Assembly (NCBI GenBank): GCA_035358815.1
Contig: DAOPQC010000002.1
Coordinates: forward strand, 468,620 to 532,619
Source: Thermoanaerobaculales bacterium
Lineage (GTDB): Bacteria > Acidobacteriota > Thermoanaerobaculia > Thermoanaerobaculales > Sulfomarinibacteraceae
Direction of reading: 5' to 3'
Length of the DNA stretch: 64,000 nucleotides
Positions 8,069 through 19,551 of the stretch are shown one piece after another; the first letter of the stretch is position 1, and each line of letters begins with the position of its first letter. The notes under the pieces were generated by a model. That model worked only from the letters and a program-made list of their open reading frames with translations. It did not search any database and was not told where the DNA came from. Both the position numbers and the translations under genes were made by a program.

Positions 8069-10708
8069 TCACCCGCCCATCTCGGCCGCGAGCTCGACCT
8101 CGACCGTGAAGCGCTCGCCCGCCGGGCTCTCGCCGTCGGCCTGCGACACGCCGCCGGCGACCACGTTGCCGGCGCGCAGCACGTCGTCGAGCACCGGCGC
8201 GAGGGCGGCGCGCTGCGCCGCTGGACCGGTGATGGTCAGGCGCGCCACCGGCCAGCGCAGGCTCTTCTGGGCCGTGGTCTTGGTGCCGCGGATCTTGGTC
8301 AGCACCTCCACCGCCGCGTCGAAGGTGCCGTGGACCTCGGGCACCGCAACCGCCGCCACCTCGTCGAGCGCCGGCCACGCCGTGGTGTGGACGCTGCGGT
8401 CACGGCCGGCGCCGGAGAACCGCCACGACCAGACCTCCTCGGTCACGTAGGGCAGGAACGGGGCGAGCAGCCGCAGGAAGGTGCGCAGCCCCCATGCCAG
8501 GGTCGCGATCGCCGAGCGCCGGGCAGGGCTGTCCTCCTCGGCGTAGGATCGAAGCTTGACCAGCTCCAGGTAGTGGTCGCAGAAGTTCCAGAACGACTCC
8601 TCGGTGACCTGCAGCGCCGCCGCGTAGTCGAAGGCGTCGAAGGCCCGGGTGGCCTGCTCGATGACCCCGCGCATCCGGTCGACCAGCGCGACGTCGAGCG
8701 GCTCGCGGATCGCACCCGGCCCCGGCGCCTCACCCGCGCCGACCGCCCGGTCGAGCTGCATCAGCACGAACCGGCTGGCGTTGAAGACCTTGGTGACCAG
8801 CCGCTTGCCGACCTTGAACACGCTCGGGTCGTAGGCGGTGTCGGTGCCGAGCCGGGCGCGGGCTGCCCAGTAGCGCACCCCGTCCGCCGAGAACTCGTCG
8901 ATGATGTCCTCGGGCGTCACCACGTTGCCCTTGGACTTCGACATCTTCTTGCGGTCCGGGTCGAGGATCCACCCGGAGAGCACGATGTGGTGCCACGGCA
9001 CGTCGCCGGAGTGCATCCACGCCTTGACGATGGTGTAGAAGGCCCAGGTCCGGATGATGTCGTGGGCCTGCGGCCGGATGTCCATCGGGAACAGCCGCCG
9101 GTGGCGCTCGTCGTCGATCGCCCAGTGGGACTGGATCTGCGGGGTGAGCGACGACGTCGCCCATGTGTCCATGACGTCGGGGTCGGCGGTGAACCCGCCC
9201 GGCAGGTCGCGCTGCGACTCGCTGAACCCGGGTGGCGTGTCGGTCAGCGGGTCGACCGGGAGCGCTTCAGCGCGGGCGAAGATCGGGCTCGAGAACTCCG
9301 GCTCGCCTCCCTCCCCGACCGGGTACCAGACCGGAAAGGGGATGCCGAAGTAGCGCTGCCGGGAGATGCACCAGTCCTGGTTGAGCCCCTCCACCCAGTT
9401 GAGGTAGCGGCCCTTCATGTGCGCCGGGTGCCACTCGATCTTGTGGCCCTGCTCGAGCAGCTCGGCGCGGCAGTCGAGGACGCGGATGAACCACTGCCGG
9501 GTCGGCACGAACTCCAGCGGCCGCTCGCCCTTCTCGTAGAACTTGACGATCTGCTCGACCGGCTGCGGCTCGCCGACCAGCGACGGGCCGTCGAGGCCGT
9601 GCAGGCTCCCGTCCTCGGCCAGCAGCTCGGCAACCCTTCGCTTGGCCTGCTTGGTGTTGAGGCCGGCGAGCTGGTCGTAGGCGCGCTGCGCCGCCTGGGG
9701 GTCGACGCTCTCGAACGGCGGCTCGCCGAAGGTCACCGGCAGCAGCCGGCCGTCGCGGCCGAGCACCTGGCGGACCGGCAGGCCGGACTGCTTCCACCAC
9801 TCGACGTCCATGAGGTCGCCGAAGGTGCAGACCATCAGGATGCCGGTGCCCTTCTCGGGGTCGGCGTGGCCGGCGGCGACGATCGGCACCCGCGCGCCGA
9901 ACAGCGGCGTGATCGCGTGCTTGCCAAAGAGCGGCCGGTAGCGCTCGTCGTCGGGGTGGGCCACCACCGCGATGCAGGCCGGCAGCAGCTCCGGCCGGGT
10001 GGTCGCGATCTTGAGCTCGCCGCCGCCCTCGACCGCGAAGCGCAGGTCGTAGAACAGGCCGTGCTGGGTGCGGTCCTCGACCTCGGCCTGGGCGACGGCG
10101 GTCGAGAAGTCGACGTCCCACATCGTGGGCGACTCGAGCTGGTAGACGCGGCCCCGCGCCACCAGGTCGAGGAACGACAGCTGGGAGGTCCGCCGGCAGT
10201 GGTCGTCGATGGTCGCGTAGGGCTCGCTCCAGTCGATCGACAGGCCGAGCCGCCGCCACAGGTGCTCGAAGGCCTTCTCGTCCTCAGCGGTGACCAGGCT
10301 GCACGCCTCGATGAAGTTGCGGCGCGAGACCTCCTCGATCACCCCCTTGCCCTTGCCGCCGATCGTCGGCTTCCATCCCGGGTCGTAGGGCAGGTGCGGG
10401 TTGCAGCGGATGCCGAGGTAGTTCTGGACCCGGCGTTCGGTGGGAAGGCCGTTGTCGTCCCAGCCCATCGGGTAGGCGATGTTCTTGCCGATCATCCGCT
10501 GGTAGCGAACCAGCAGGTCCTGGTGGGTGTAGCTGAAGACGTGGCCAACGTGGAGAGAGCCCGAGACCGTCGGCGGCGGCGTGTCGACGACGAAGGTCGC
10601 CTCGCGCGGCGCGGTCCGGTCCCAGAGGTAGATTCCCCACTCGTCCCAGCGCCGCCGCCAGGACTCCTCGGTCGCGAGGTGGTCGTAGCTGCTCGGAATG
10701 TCCGCCAT
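8069..10708 (-). CDS. valS: Valyl-tRNA synthetase
   Basis: An 879-residue class I aminoacyl-tRNA synthetase that charges tRNA-Val in the cytoplasm. The HIGH-type motif is SGSLHVGHVFS near residues 50-60, and the KMSKS loop is DRKKMSKSKGN near residue 590. Between them lies the CP1 editing domain (about 220-400) with TTRPELLPACIAV. The C-terminal anticodon-binding domain follows, with a short tail and no long coiled coil, which fits the shorter ValS class. GGAGGG precedes ATG 10708. The downstream end of the small gene at 10727 is 18 nt away, so the two are probably co-transcribed. Confidence 0.97.
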   Translation of the reverse strand: MADIPSSYDHLATEESWRRRWDEWGIYLWDRTAPREATFVVDTPPPTVSGSLHVGHVFSYTHQDLLVRYQRMIGKNIAYPMGWDDNGLPTERRVQNYLGIRCNPHLPYDPGWKPTIGGKGKGVIEEVSRRNFIEACSLVTAEDEKAFEHLWRRLGLSIDWSEPYATIDDHCRRTSQLSFLDLVARGRVYQLESPTMWDVDFSTAVAQAEVEDRTQHGLFYDLRFAVEGGGELKIATTRPELLPACIAVVAHPDDERYRPLFGKHAITPLFGARVPIVAAGHADPEKGTGILMVCTFGDLMDVEWWKQSGLPVRQVLGRDGRLLPVTFGEPPFESVDPQAAQRAYDQLAGLNTKQAKRRVAELLAEDGSLHGLDGPSLVGEPQPVEQIVKFYEKGERPLEFVPTRQWFIRVLDCRAELLEQGHKIEWHPAHMKGRYLNWVEGLNQDWCISRQRYFGIPFPVWYPVGEGGEPEFSSPIFARAEALPVDPLTDTPPGFSESQRDLPGGFTADPDVMDTWATSSLTPQIQSHWAIDDERHRRLFPMDIRPQAHDIIRTWAFYTIVKAWMHSGDVPWHHIVLSGWILDPDRKKMSKSKGNVVTPEDIIDEFSADGVRYWAARARLGTDTAYDPSVFKVGKRLVTKVFNASRFVLMQLDRAVGAGEAPGPGAIREPLDVALVDRMRGVIEQATRAFDAFDYAAALQVTEESFWNFCDHYLELVKLRSYAEEDSPARRSAIATLAWGLRTFLRLLAPFLPYVTEEVWSWRFSGAGRDRSVHTTAWPALDEVAAVAVPEVHGTFDAAVEVLTKIRGTKTTAQKSLRWPVARLTITGPAAQRAALAPVLDDVLRAGNVVAGGVSQADGESPAGERFTVEVELAAEMGG

Positions 10709-10726
10709 GGCGCCCTCCGTCCCGCG

Positions 10727-11080
10727 TCAGCCGCGGGCGGTGGAGAACGCGAAGTCGGCGTCCACGACTTGCAGGCGGTCGGCGTGGACCCATGTCGCCA
10801 CCGCCCCGCCGTCGTCGAGCACCGCGGCGACGATGGTGTCGTCGTCGCCAAACAGATCGTGCCGCTCCTTCTCCTTGATCAGCGACTCCTCCTTGACCCA
10901 CAGCACGAGCCGCCGGTCATCGAGCTTGGCCGCGTCGAGGGCGTTGGGGAGGAACTCGCGGATCACCGCGGAGTCGCCTCGCACCACCATCAGCACCGGC
11001 CGGTACGTCGACGGCGGGTTCGACGAGAGCCACCGCTCCAACTCGTCACGCGTCTGGACATCGACCAGCCAGGGCCCCAT
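10727..11080 (-). CDS. Conserved-looking small protein of unknown function
   Basis: A 117-residue acidic protein with alternating hydrophobic strands (YRPVLMVVRGD, RRLVLWVKEES, TIVAAVLDDGGAVATWVHADRLQVVD) and a DDDTI turn. It has no signal peptide or membrane segment. Its first half (a DELERWL helix, then VLMVV) loosely resembles a thioredoxin-like beta-alpha-beta start, but there is no CxxC and I assign no function. GC-rich third positions, a GAGGAGG ribosome-binding site and the 18-nt gap to valS support a real gene. It is transcribed divergently from topA. Confidence 0.7.
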   Translation of the reverse strand: MGPWLVDVQTRDELERWLSSNPPSTYRPVLMVVRGDSAVIREFLPNALDAAKLDDRRLVLWVKEESLIKEKERHDLFGDDDTIVAAVLDDGGAVATWVHADRLQVVDADFAFSTARG

Positions 11081-11182
11081 TTCACCATCCTCCTCGCGAC
11101 ATCGGCAGATGATAACAAACAGGGCCGCCGGGCGGGCCCGAGCTTGACAATCCGGCAGCGATCCTGCTTCCCTATGGCCCCG

Positions 11183-13849
11183 ATGGCGAAGGCACTGATC
11201 ATCGTCGAGTCGCCGGCCAAGGCGCGGACCATCTCCAACTTCCTGGGGCCGGGTTACGAGGTGGAGTCGTCAATCGGCCACATCCGCGACCTCCCGTCGT
11301 CCGCTGCCGAGATCCCGGCCAAGCTCAAGAAGGAGCCGTGGTCCCGGCTCGGCGTCGACGTCGCGAACAACTTCACTCCCCTCTACGTCATCCCCCATGG
11401 CAAGAAGGCCCAGGTCGACAAGCTGAAGCGCCGGGTCAAGGAGGCCAGCGAGCTGCTGCTCGCGACCGACGAGGATCGCGAGGGCGAGGCGATTGCCTGG
11501 CACCTGGTCGAGGTCCTCGACCCGAAGTGCCCGGTCCGGCGGCTCGTCTTTCACGAGATCACCAGGCCGGCCATCGAGCGCGCGCTCGCCGAGCCTCGAG
11601 ACGTCGACCAGGACCTGGTCGCCGCCCAGGAGGCCCGCCGCATCCTCGACCGGCTGGTCGGCTACGAGGTCTCGCCGGTGCTGTGGCGCAAGCTGCGGCC
11701 GAAGCTCTCGGCGGGCCGGGTGCAGTCGGTGGCGACGCGGCTGGTGGTCGCGCGCGAGGAGGCGCGGATGCGCTTCGTCGCCGCCGGCTTTGCAGGGCTC
11801 GAGGCCCTGCTTGAGACCGGCCGCCCGGGCGAGCGGCCGTTCCGCGCCCGCCTTTCCGAGCTCGCGGAAAGGAAGGTTGCCGGGGGCAAGGACTTCGACG
11901 CCGAGACCGGGCAGCTCAAGGACTCCACCCTGCTGGTGCTCGACGAGGCCGCCGCCGCCGCGCTGCGATCCGCCCTCGAGGGCGCCCGGTTCCGGGTCGC
12001 GGACGTCACCGAGAAGCCCTTCGTCAATCGGCCCTACCCGCCGTTCATGACCTCGACCCTGCAGCAGGAGGCCGGCCGCAAGCTGCGGTTCAACGCCCAG
12101 CGGACGATGCGGGTCGCCCAGCGGCTCTACGAGAACGGCTACATCACCTACATGCGGACCGACTCGCTCACCCTGTCGCGGGAGGCGATCCACGCCGCGC
12201 GGACGCAGGTCGCCGAGCTCTACGGCGCCGAGTACCTTCCCGACCAGCCGCGGGTGTACCGCTCGAAGTCGAAGAGCGCCCAGGAGGCTCACGAGGCGAT
12301 CCGGCCGGCGGGCGACCGCTTCCGGACACCGGAGAGCCTGCGCGGCCGGCTCGACGGCGACGAGCACCGGCTCTACGAGCTGATCTGGAAGCGGACCCTG
12401 GCCTCGCAGATGAAGGACGCGACCGGGCTTCGGTCGAATGTCCGGGTGTCGGCCGACGCTCCCGGCCACGGCCACGCGGTCTTCGCCGCCACCGGCAAGG
12501 TGATCACCTTCGCCGGCTTCCTGCGCGCCTACGTCGAGGGAACGGACGACCCCGAGGCCGAGCTGGCCGATCAGGAACGACCGCTGCCCAGGCTCTCGAC
12601 CGGCCAGCCGCTCGAGGCCCGCGCGATCGAGGTCACGGTCCACACCACCCAGCCCCCACCGCGCTACACCGAGGCCAGCCTGGTCAAGGAGCTGGAGAGC
12701 CGCGGCATCGGCCGGCCCTCCACCTACGCGACCATCATCGAGACCATCCAGGACCGCGACTACGTGTGGCGCAAGGGCCAGGCGCTGGTGCCGACCTTCA
12801 CCGCGTTTGCGGTCACCCGGCTGCTCGAGCGCCAGCTTCCCGACCTGGTGGACTACGACTTCACCGCCCGCATGGAGGACGAGCTCGATGCCATCGCCCG
12901 CGGCGACCGCGAGGCCGCGCCGTGGCTGCACGACTTCTACTTCGGGACCGAGCAGGGCGGCGGCAGCCGCACCATGCGCGAGGGCCTCCACCGCCTGGTC
13001 AGCGACGCGAACGCGGAGGTCGACCCTCGCGAAGCGTCGCGGATCACCGACCTCGGTGTGACCCCCGACGGCAAGCAGGTGGTGGTGCGGATCGGCCGCT
13101 ACGGGCCCTACCTCGAGATCGATGGGCAGCGGGCCTCGGTGCCCGACCGCTTGCCGCCGGACGAGCTGACCGTGGAGAAGGCGGTCGAGCTGATCGATCG
13201 TGGTGCAGGCGGCGGCCGCCGCCTCGGCGATGACACCGCCACCGGCCAGCCGGTGATGCTGCGTCATGGACGCTTCGGACACTACGTCCAGCTCGGCGAG
13301 AACGGCGGTGAAGAGAAGGCCCGGATGGCGAGCCTGTGGCCGTCGATGGACCCGGAGGCGGTGACGCTCGAGGACGCGCTCATGCTGCTGTCGTTCCCGC
13401 GCGCGGTCGGCGCCCACCCGGAGTCCGGCAAGCCGATCATGGCCGCGTTCGGCCGCTATGGGCCATACATCGGCTGCGACGGCGACAACCGCACCCTGCC
13501 CGACTACGAGTCGCTCCTGACCATGACGGTCGACGGCGCGGTCGAGCTCCTGAAGCAGCCCAAAGGCCGCAGCCGGCGCTCCGGGTCTCCGTCCGCCCTC
13601 GCCGAGCTCGGGCCCCACCCCTCCTCCGGAGCTTCCATCAAGGTCATGAAAGGCCGCTTCGGCCCCTACGTCAGCGACGGCACCGTCCACGCCTCGCTGC
13701 CCAAAGGCGCGGACCCGGCAGCGGTCACGATCGAGGCCGCAGTCGACCTGCTCGCCGCCCGCGAGGACAAGCTGAGGAGCCAGGGCAAGGACCCCCGCGC
13801 CCCAAAGAAGCGCGGAGCCCGCCGCCGCCCCCGCGCATCCAGGGGTTAG
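11183..13849 (+). CDS. topA: DNA topoisomerase I (type IA)
   Basis: An 888-residue enzyme that relaxes negative supercoils. The Toprim domain comes first (ALIIVESPAKA at residues 3-13 and TDEDREGEAIAWH near 95-107). The catalytic Tyr lies in TYMRTDS at about residue 323. After about residue 600, zinc-finger Cys are absent. Instead there are four Topo_C repeats built around R-x-GRYGPY, RHGRFGHY, AFGRYGPY and KGRFGPY, and a basic Arg/Lys/Pro-rich tail, as in mycobacterial and alphaproteobacterial TopA. ATG 11183 fits the family N-terminus; ATG 11174 would add MAP. Neither has a clear ribosome-binding site. A TTGACA at 11144-11149 may be the -35 element. Confidence 0.97.
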   Translation: MAKALIIVESPAKARTISNFLGPGYEVESSIGHIRDLPSSAAEIPAKLKKEPWSRLGVDVANNFTPLYVIPHGKKAQVDKLKRRVKEASELLLATDEDREGEAIAWHLVEVLDPKCPVRRLVFHEITRPAIERALAEPRDVDQDLVAAQEARRILDRLVGYEVSPVLWRKLRPKLSAGRVQSVATRLVVAREEARMRFVAAGFAGLEALLETGRPGERPFRARLSELAERKVAGGKDFDAETGQLKDSTLLVLDEAAAAALRSALEGARFRVADVTEKPFVNRPYPPFMTSTLQQEAGRKLRFNAQRTMRVAQRLYENGYITYMRTDSLTLSREAIHAARTQVAELYGAEYLPDQPRVYRSKSKSAQEAHEAIRPAGDRFRTPESLRGRLDGDEHRLYELIWKRTLASQMKDATGLRSNVRVSADAPGHGHAVFAATGKVITFAGFLRAYVEGTDDPEAELADQERPLPRLSTGQPLEARAIEVTVHTTQPPPRYTEASLVKELESRGIGRPSTYATIIETIQDRDYVWRKGQALVPTFTAFAVTRLLERQLPDLVDYDFTARMEDELDAIARGDREAAPWLHDFYFGTEQGGGSRTMREGLHRLVSDANAEVDPREASRITDLGVTPDGKQVVVRIGRYGPYLEIDGQRASVPDRLPPDELTVEKAVELIDRGAGGGRRLGDDTATGQPVMLRHGRFGHYVQLGENGGEEKARMASLWPSMDPEAVTLEDALMLLSFPRAVGAHPESGKPIMAAFGRYGPYIGCDGDNRTLPDYESLLTMTVDGAVELLKQPKGRSRRSGSPSALAELGPHPSSGASIKVMKGRFGPYVSDGTVHASLPKGADPAAVTIEAAVDLLAAREDKLRSQGKDPRAPKKRGARRRPRASRG

Positions 13850-13879
13850 GATCTGGGATCTGGGGGATGGGGCCCTTCT

Positions 13880-13912
13880 CCCGTTCCCGCTCCCGTTCCC
13901 GTCCCCGTTCCC
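13880..13912. repeat. CCCGTT hexamer array between topA and rpmG
   Basis: Six CCC runs with 2-3 nt spacers; the G-rich strand is minus. It lies 30 nt after the topA stop and just beyond the rpmG terminator. Confidence 0.8.
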
Positions 13913-13919
13913 GAGACGC

Positions 13920-13948
13920 AAAACGGCCCGGGCGTCACGCCCGGGCCG
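13920..13948 (-). terminator. Intrinsic terminator of rpmG
   Basis: A perfect 11-bp stem (13924-13934 with 13938-13948) with a 3-nt loop, followed on the minus strand by TTTT. It lies 28 nt after the rpmG stop. Because topA converges on it, the hairpin may also stop topA transcripts, but the T-run favours the minus strand. Confidence 0.85.
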
Positions 13949-13976
13949 CGGAAAGTGCGGATTCCGAGCCGTGCAG

Positions 13977-14138
13977 CTAGCGCGCTTCCTTGTACATCAC
14001 GTGCTTGCGCACGACGGGGTCGTACTTCTTGAGCTCGAGCCGGTCGGGGGTGTTCTGCTTGTTCTTTTTCAGGTAGTAGGTGTGCGGGCTCTCGCTGCTC
14101 TTCATCTTGATCTGCACCCGGTGTCCCTTGCCAGCCAT
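13977..14138 (-). CDS. rpmG: 50S ribosomal protein L33 (cysteine-free form)
   Basis: A 53-residue ribosomal protein. The core NTPDRLELKKYDPVVRKHV and the ending YKEAR match the E. coli-type L33. The four zinc-binding Cys of the C+ paralogue are missing, so this is the zinc-independent form. An AGGAGG ribosome-binding site precedes ATG 14138. It has its own consensus promoter at 14166-14194 and its own terminator, so it is monocistronic here. The secE/nusG or tRNA-Trp genes that often adjoin rpmG are not present. Confidence 0.97.
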   Translation of the reverse strand: MAGKGHRVQIKMKSSESPHTYYLKKNKQNTPDRLELKKYDPVVRKHVMYKEAR

Positions 14139-14165
14139 GGTCGTCGTCCTCCTCGCAGCCGGCGG

Positions 14166-14194
14166 ATCATACACGGGGTGAGATTTCATGTCAA
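14166..14194 (-). promoter_or_regulatory. Sigma-70 promoter of rpmG
   Basis: On the minus strand: TTGACA (14189-14194), a 17-nt spacer, then TATGAT (14166-14171), 27 nt ahead of the rpmG ATG. A near-consensus promoter with ideal spacing. Confidence 0.85.
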
Positions 14195-14351
14195 TGTCGG
14201 GCGCCCGAACAGGCGTGAGGGGTTGGGGAATAGGGGTTCGCTCCCGACTCCGCCTCCGTGCCCCACCCGCTTCCGCTTCCGATGTGATGGCTTTCAACGC
14301 AGCGGCGTTACCCTGGGTTCGAAGGTGGGGGTGGTGTGCACGATCCCACTC

Positions 14352-14375
14352 GGGAACGGGAACGGGAACGGGAAC
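14352..14375. repeat. GGGAAC hexamer array (G4-capable, plus strand)
   Basis: Four exact GGGAAC units upstream of the YdjC-like gene. The remainder of the 14139-14481 gap is G/C-rich and has the rpmG promoter, a CGCTTC-type stretch near 14268 and an A/T-richer patch at 14415-14440 that could hold the promoter of the downstream gene. No gene is seen. Confidence 0.8.
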
Positions 14376-14481
14376 GACGGAACGCCCGAGGCGTCCGCCC
14401 TCCGGAACTCGGGGATTGACGAAAAGGAAATTAAGATACGCAGGTAGGACGGATCGTGCCAGGTCCGCGGCGGAGGTGGAG

Positions 14482-15417
14482 ATGTCACGAGATTCCCGAA
14501 CCCGTGTCGCGTTCGCGGTCGCGTCGTTGATTCTCCTCGTCGTGGTCTCGGCGCCGCAGGCCGCCGAGACGGCCGAGCCGACGCAGCTGATGATCCGCTG
14601 CGACGACGTCGGGATGTGCCACGGCGTCAACACGGCTGTGCGCGAGCTGCTCGCCACCGGCCTGCCGTTCTCGGCCTCGGTGATGTTCGCCTGCCCGTGG
14701 CACCTCGAGGCGGTCGAGATCCTCAGGGACCACCCCGAGGTCGGCGTCGGCGTTCACCTCACGCTCAACTCCGAGTGGGAGCACTACAAGTGGGGGCCGG
14801 TGGTTGGCGCGGCCAAGGTGCCGTCACTGGTCGACGCGAACGGACACTTCCATCCCACCGAGACCGCGTTCGCCGCTGCCGGGCCCAATCTCGACGAGGT
14901 GCGAGTAGAGCTCGAGGCCCAGATCCAGCGGGCGCTCGCCACCGGGCTGCGCATCGACTACATCGACTTCCACATGCTGACCGCGGTCTCGACGCCCGAT
15001 CTGCAGGCGATCGTGGAGCAGCTCGCGGCCAAGCACGGGCTCGGGATCTCGCGCTACTTCGGCGAGCGGTCGGTGTCGCTGTGGGATGTCGCGCCCGGGC
15101 GCAAGCTGCCGCGGCTGCTCGAGTCGGTGCGGCAGGCGCGTCCCGGCCTCAACCTGGTCGTGCTCCACGTCGGAACCGACACTCCCGAAATGGCGGCCCT
15201 CATCGACTCCAACTACGCAGCCGACCCCTACCGGGTGGCCATCCACCGGCAGGCCGAGCTCGAAGCCGTCACCTCGCCCGCCTTCTGGGCGGCGCTCCAG
15301 ACTTCCGGGATCGAGCTCCTCAACTACCGCGACCTCGTGCAACGCCGCGGCCTCGCCGCGATGAAGGCCCCCGAGGTCATCGGCTCCTACTCGACGTCCT
15401 TCACCGAGACGCCATAG
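14482..15417 (+). CDS. Exported YdjC/ChbG-family carbohydrate deacetylase
   Basis: A 311-residue protein. A signal peptide (about residues 1-28) precedes the YdjC domain. Metal/catalytic motifs are RCDDVGMCHG (residues about 38-47), GVGVHLTLNSEW and IDYIDFHM, then VVLHVGTDTPEM. ChbG-type enzymes remove acetyl from N-acetylated sugars such as chitobiose derivatives and are usually cytosolic, so the export signal is notable. GGAGGTGGAG precedes ATG 14482. It is a single plus-strand gene facing GH105; its placement suggests trimming of acetylated oligosaccharides outside the cytoplasm. Substrate uncertain. Confidence 0.85.
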   Translation: MSRDSRTRVAFAVASLILLVVVSAPQAAETAEPTQLMIRCDDVGMCHGVNTAVRELLATGLPFSASVMFACPWHLEAVEILRDHPEVGVGVHLTLNSEWEHYKWGPVVGAAKVPSLVDANGHFHPTETAFAAAGPNLDEVRVELEAQIQRALATGLRIDYIDFHMLTAVSTPDLQAIVEQLAAKHGLGISRYFGERSVSLWDVAPGRKLPRLLESVRQARPGLNLVVLHVGTDTPEMAALIDSNYAADPYRVAIHRQAELEAVTSPAFWAALQTSGIELLNYRDLVQRRGLAAMKAPEVIGSYSTSFTETP

Positions 15418-15494
15418 TCGACGAGAAGCTCATCCGCACCCGGTTTTTTGAGGTTCGGTGCGCGACGACAGTTTTCTTTCAGTTTCTTCATTCT

Positions 15495-15595
15495 GACGCG
15501 CGCAGCGCGTCACTCTCGGCGCGCGCGGGGCGTAGGCCGACGGGGACGGTCAAACATCACTCACTCCGAGCGGCCTACGACCCGCGTGCGCCGAG
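15495..15595 (-). repeat. 3'-end stem-loop element, copy 2
   Basis: Arm 15515-15539 pairs with 15571-15595 at 23 of 25 positions around a 31-nt loop; the small palindrome GACGCGC/GCGCGTC follows at 15495-15511. The upstream arm (minus sense) contains the last codons and the stop of the GH105 gene. Confidence 0.9.
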
Positions 15596-16753
15596 CTTGA
15601 GCATCTCGCTGCCCGCCATCAGGAAGGCGCCGGTACCGTACTCCATGCTGTCGTCGGCGCTCACCGAGCGGGGGTCGTAGCCGATCTGCTGCACCCAGCC
15701 GAGCTTTCCGGAGGGCTGCAGCGCCCACATCAGGCCCTGCCAGCCGCGGCGCGCCGCGGGCAGAAACATCGAGGCGTCGAGCAGGCCGCGATTGACGCCC
15801 CACGCGAGGCCATAGGTGAAGAAGCCGGAGCCGCTCGACTCGGGGATCGGGTACTCGCCGGGGTCGAGCAGGCTCGAACGCCACAGCCCATCCTCACCCT
15901 GCACCGCGGCCAGCGCCGCCGCCATGTCGCGAAACAGCTGCTCGTAGCGCGGGCGATCCGGGTAGTCGGCCGGCATGTGCTCCAAAACCAGGGCGAGGCC
16001 CGCGAAGACCCAGCCGTTGCCGCGCGACCAGAAGACCTTGAGGCCGCTCGGGGTGCGCGGGCCGGAGCCGTCGGCCTGGACGACGTAGCGGCCGTCGCGG
16101 TACCAAAGTCGCTCCTCCTGGTCGTAGAGGTAGGAGTAGGTGTCCCACCACATGCCGTTCATCAGGTCGAGGTAGCGGCGGTCGCCGGTGGCCTCGGCGA
16201 TGAGCGCCATGGCCGGCGGCGCCATGAACAGGGCGTCGCACCACGACCAGTTGTCGTTCTCCGACCAGCCGACGACGGGCCCGGGCCGGGGCTCGGCGAT
16301 CATCGCCTCGAGGCGAGCCACGGTGGGCGCGATCATCGCCGGATCGCGCTCAACGAGGAAGAGCTGGGCATAGGTCTGGGCGATGCAGAGGTCGTCGGCG
16401 TGACGGGGCCGCGGCCCGGGCTGCCAGCCGTTGCGCTCTGAGATGTCCATCGCCGCCGCCAGGTAGCGCGAGTCGCCGGTCGCGTTGGCGGCCGCCATCA
16501 CGCCGGCGAAGAAGGCGCCGCGCACCCACTCGGTGTCGCTCACCGGCTGGGTGCCGCCGTCGGGCAGCGGCGCCTCGTACACGATGTGGTCGATCTGCCA
16601 GTCGAAGGCCCTCGCCATGGCCTCGGCGACGGCGTCGGGAGAGAAGACGTCCGGCTGCTGCGGCGGCTCGGCGGCGCGCTTCGCGCAGCCCGCGATCAGC
16701 GCCGCCACGGTCGCGGTCACGGCGAAGAGATGGCACGCTCGTCGGACGATCAT
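15575..16753 (-). CDS. GH105 unsaturated rhamnogalacturonyl hydrolase-like lipoprotein
   Basis: A 392-residue protein with a lipoprotein signal (LIAGC near residue 22). The rest is an (alpha/alpha)6 barrel of the GH88/GH105 type: NWSWCDALFMAPPA around residue 170, FWSRGNGWV around 245, SSGSGFFTYGLAWG around 315 and a final DSMEYGTGAFLMAGSE. GH105 members release unsaturated galacturonate from pectin-lyase products. The catalytic Asp is expected in the WCDALF segment. The last codons lie inside a 3'-end stem-loop. It sits 41 nt downstream of GH3 on the same strand, so they are likely one operon. Confidence 0.9.
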   Translation of the reverse strand: MIVRRACHLFAVTATVAALIAGCAKRAAEPPQQPDVFSPDAVAEAMARAFDWQIDHIVYEAPLPDGGTQPVSDTEWVRGAFFAGVMAAANATGDSRYLAAAMDISERNGWQPGPRPRHADDLCIAQTYAQLFLVERDPAMIAPTVARLEAMIAEPRPGPVVGWSENDNWSWCDALFMAPPAMALIAEATGDRRYLDLMNGMWWDTYSYLYDQEERLWYRDGRYVVQADGSGPRTPSGLKVFWSRGNGWVFAGLALVLEHMPADYPDRPRYEQLFRDMAAALAAVQGEDGLWRSSLLDPGEYPIPESSGSGFFTYGLAWGVNRGLLDASMFLPAARRGWQGLMWALQPSGKLGWVQQIGYDPRSVSADDSMEYGTGAFLMAGSEMLKLGARGS

Positions 16754-16794
16754 CAGCGACCTCCGGTTTCATCGACCACGGTAGCAGCTCGACG

Positions 16795-19341
<2,547 letters not shown>

Positions 19342-19416
19342 CCCTGTCCCCTTCCTCGTGAGCGCCGCCCGTCAGCCCGTGAAGTGCAGCCAGACCAGCC
19401 CGACACAGCAGCCGCA

Positions 19417-19422
19417 ACTATA
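19417..19422 (-). promoter_or_regulatory. Candidate -10 box for GH3/GH105
   Basis: TATAGT on the minus strand about 76 nt ahead of the GH3 start, the only A/T-rich patch of the gap on that side. The -35 region is poor (TTGGCG at a 20-nt spacing). Confidence 0.35.
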
Positions 19423-19510
19423 ACCGCAGCACCCCGTTCGGACGCCAACCCGGCCGACGCCGGCGAGCCGGCCCCGGGGGGGTGCCCGCCGCGAGCACCG
19501 AGGACACCCC

Positions 19511-19551
19511 TTGACAAATACTACGAAGCGATATATATCTATTCGTACTAT
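19511..19551 (+). promoter_or_regulatory. padR promoter with overlapping palindromic operator
   Basis: TTGACA (19511-19516), a 17-nt spacer and TATATC (19534-19539). A 34-nt dyad (19518-19551, centre 19534.5) pairs at 14 of 17 positions, with outer arms ATACTACGAA/TTCGTACTAT and core GATATATATC. It covers the -10 box, the likely start site and the ATG of the PadR gene, which fits autorepression. Confidence 0.75.

Noticed and set aside
8330..11173. Long open frame upstream of topA on the plus strand
   Set aside because: It is antisense to valS and the small gene at 10727; the real protein begins at the Toprim motif at 11183 (or 11174).
11144..11176. Complete promoter for topA
   Set aside because: TTGACA is present, but no -10-like hexamer lies at 15-19 nt; only the -35 was noted.
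11270..13921. An 883-residue minus-strand frame across topA
   Set aside because: Mirror of a strongly conserved gene; its composition is typical of the antisense of GC-rich coding DNA, and it has no motifs.
14318..14345. GGTTCGAA resembling a tRNA T-loop
   Set aside because: The flanking bases do not form the 5-bp T stem and no acceptor or anticodon arm can be built around it.
15495..15595. Gene-end stem-loops as integron attC sites
   Set aside because: They sit at stop codons as attC sites do, but lack the GTTRRRY/RYYYAAC core sites and the R/L box layout, and no integrase is present.
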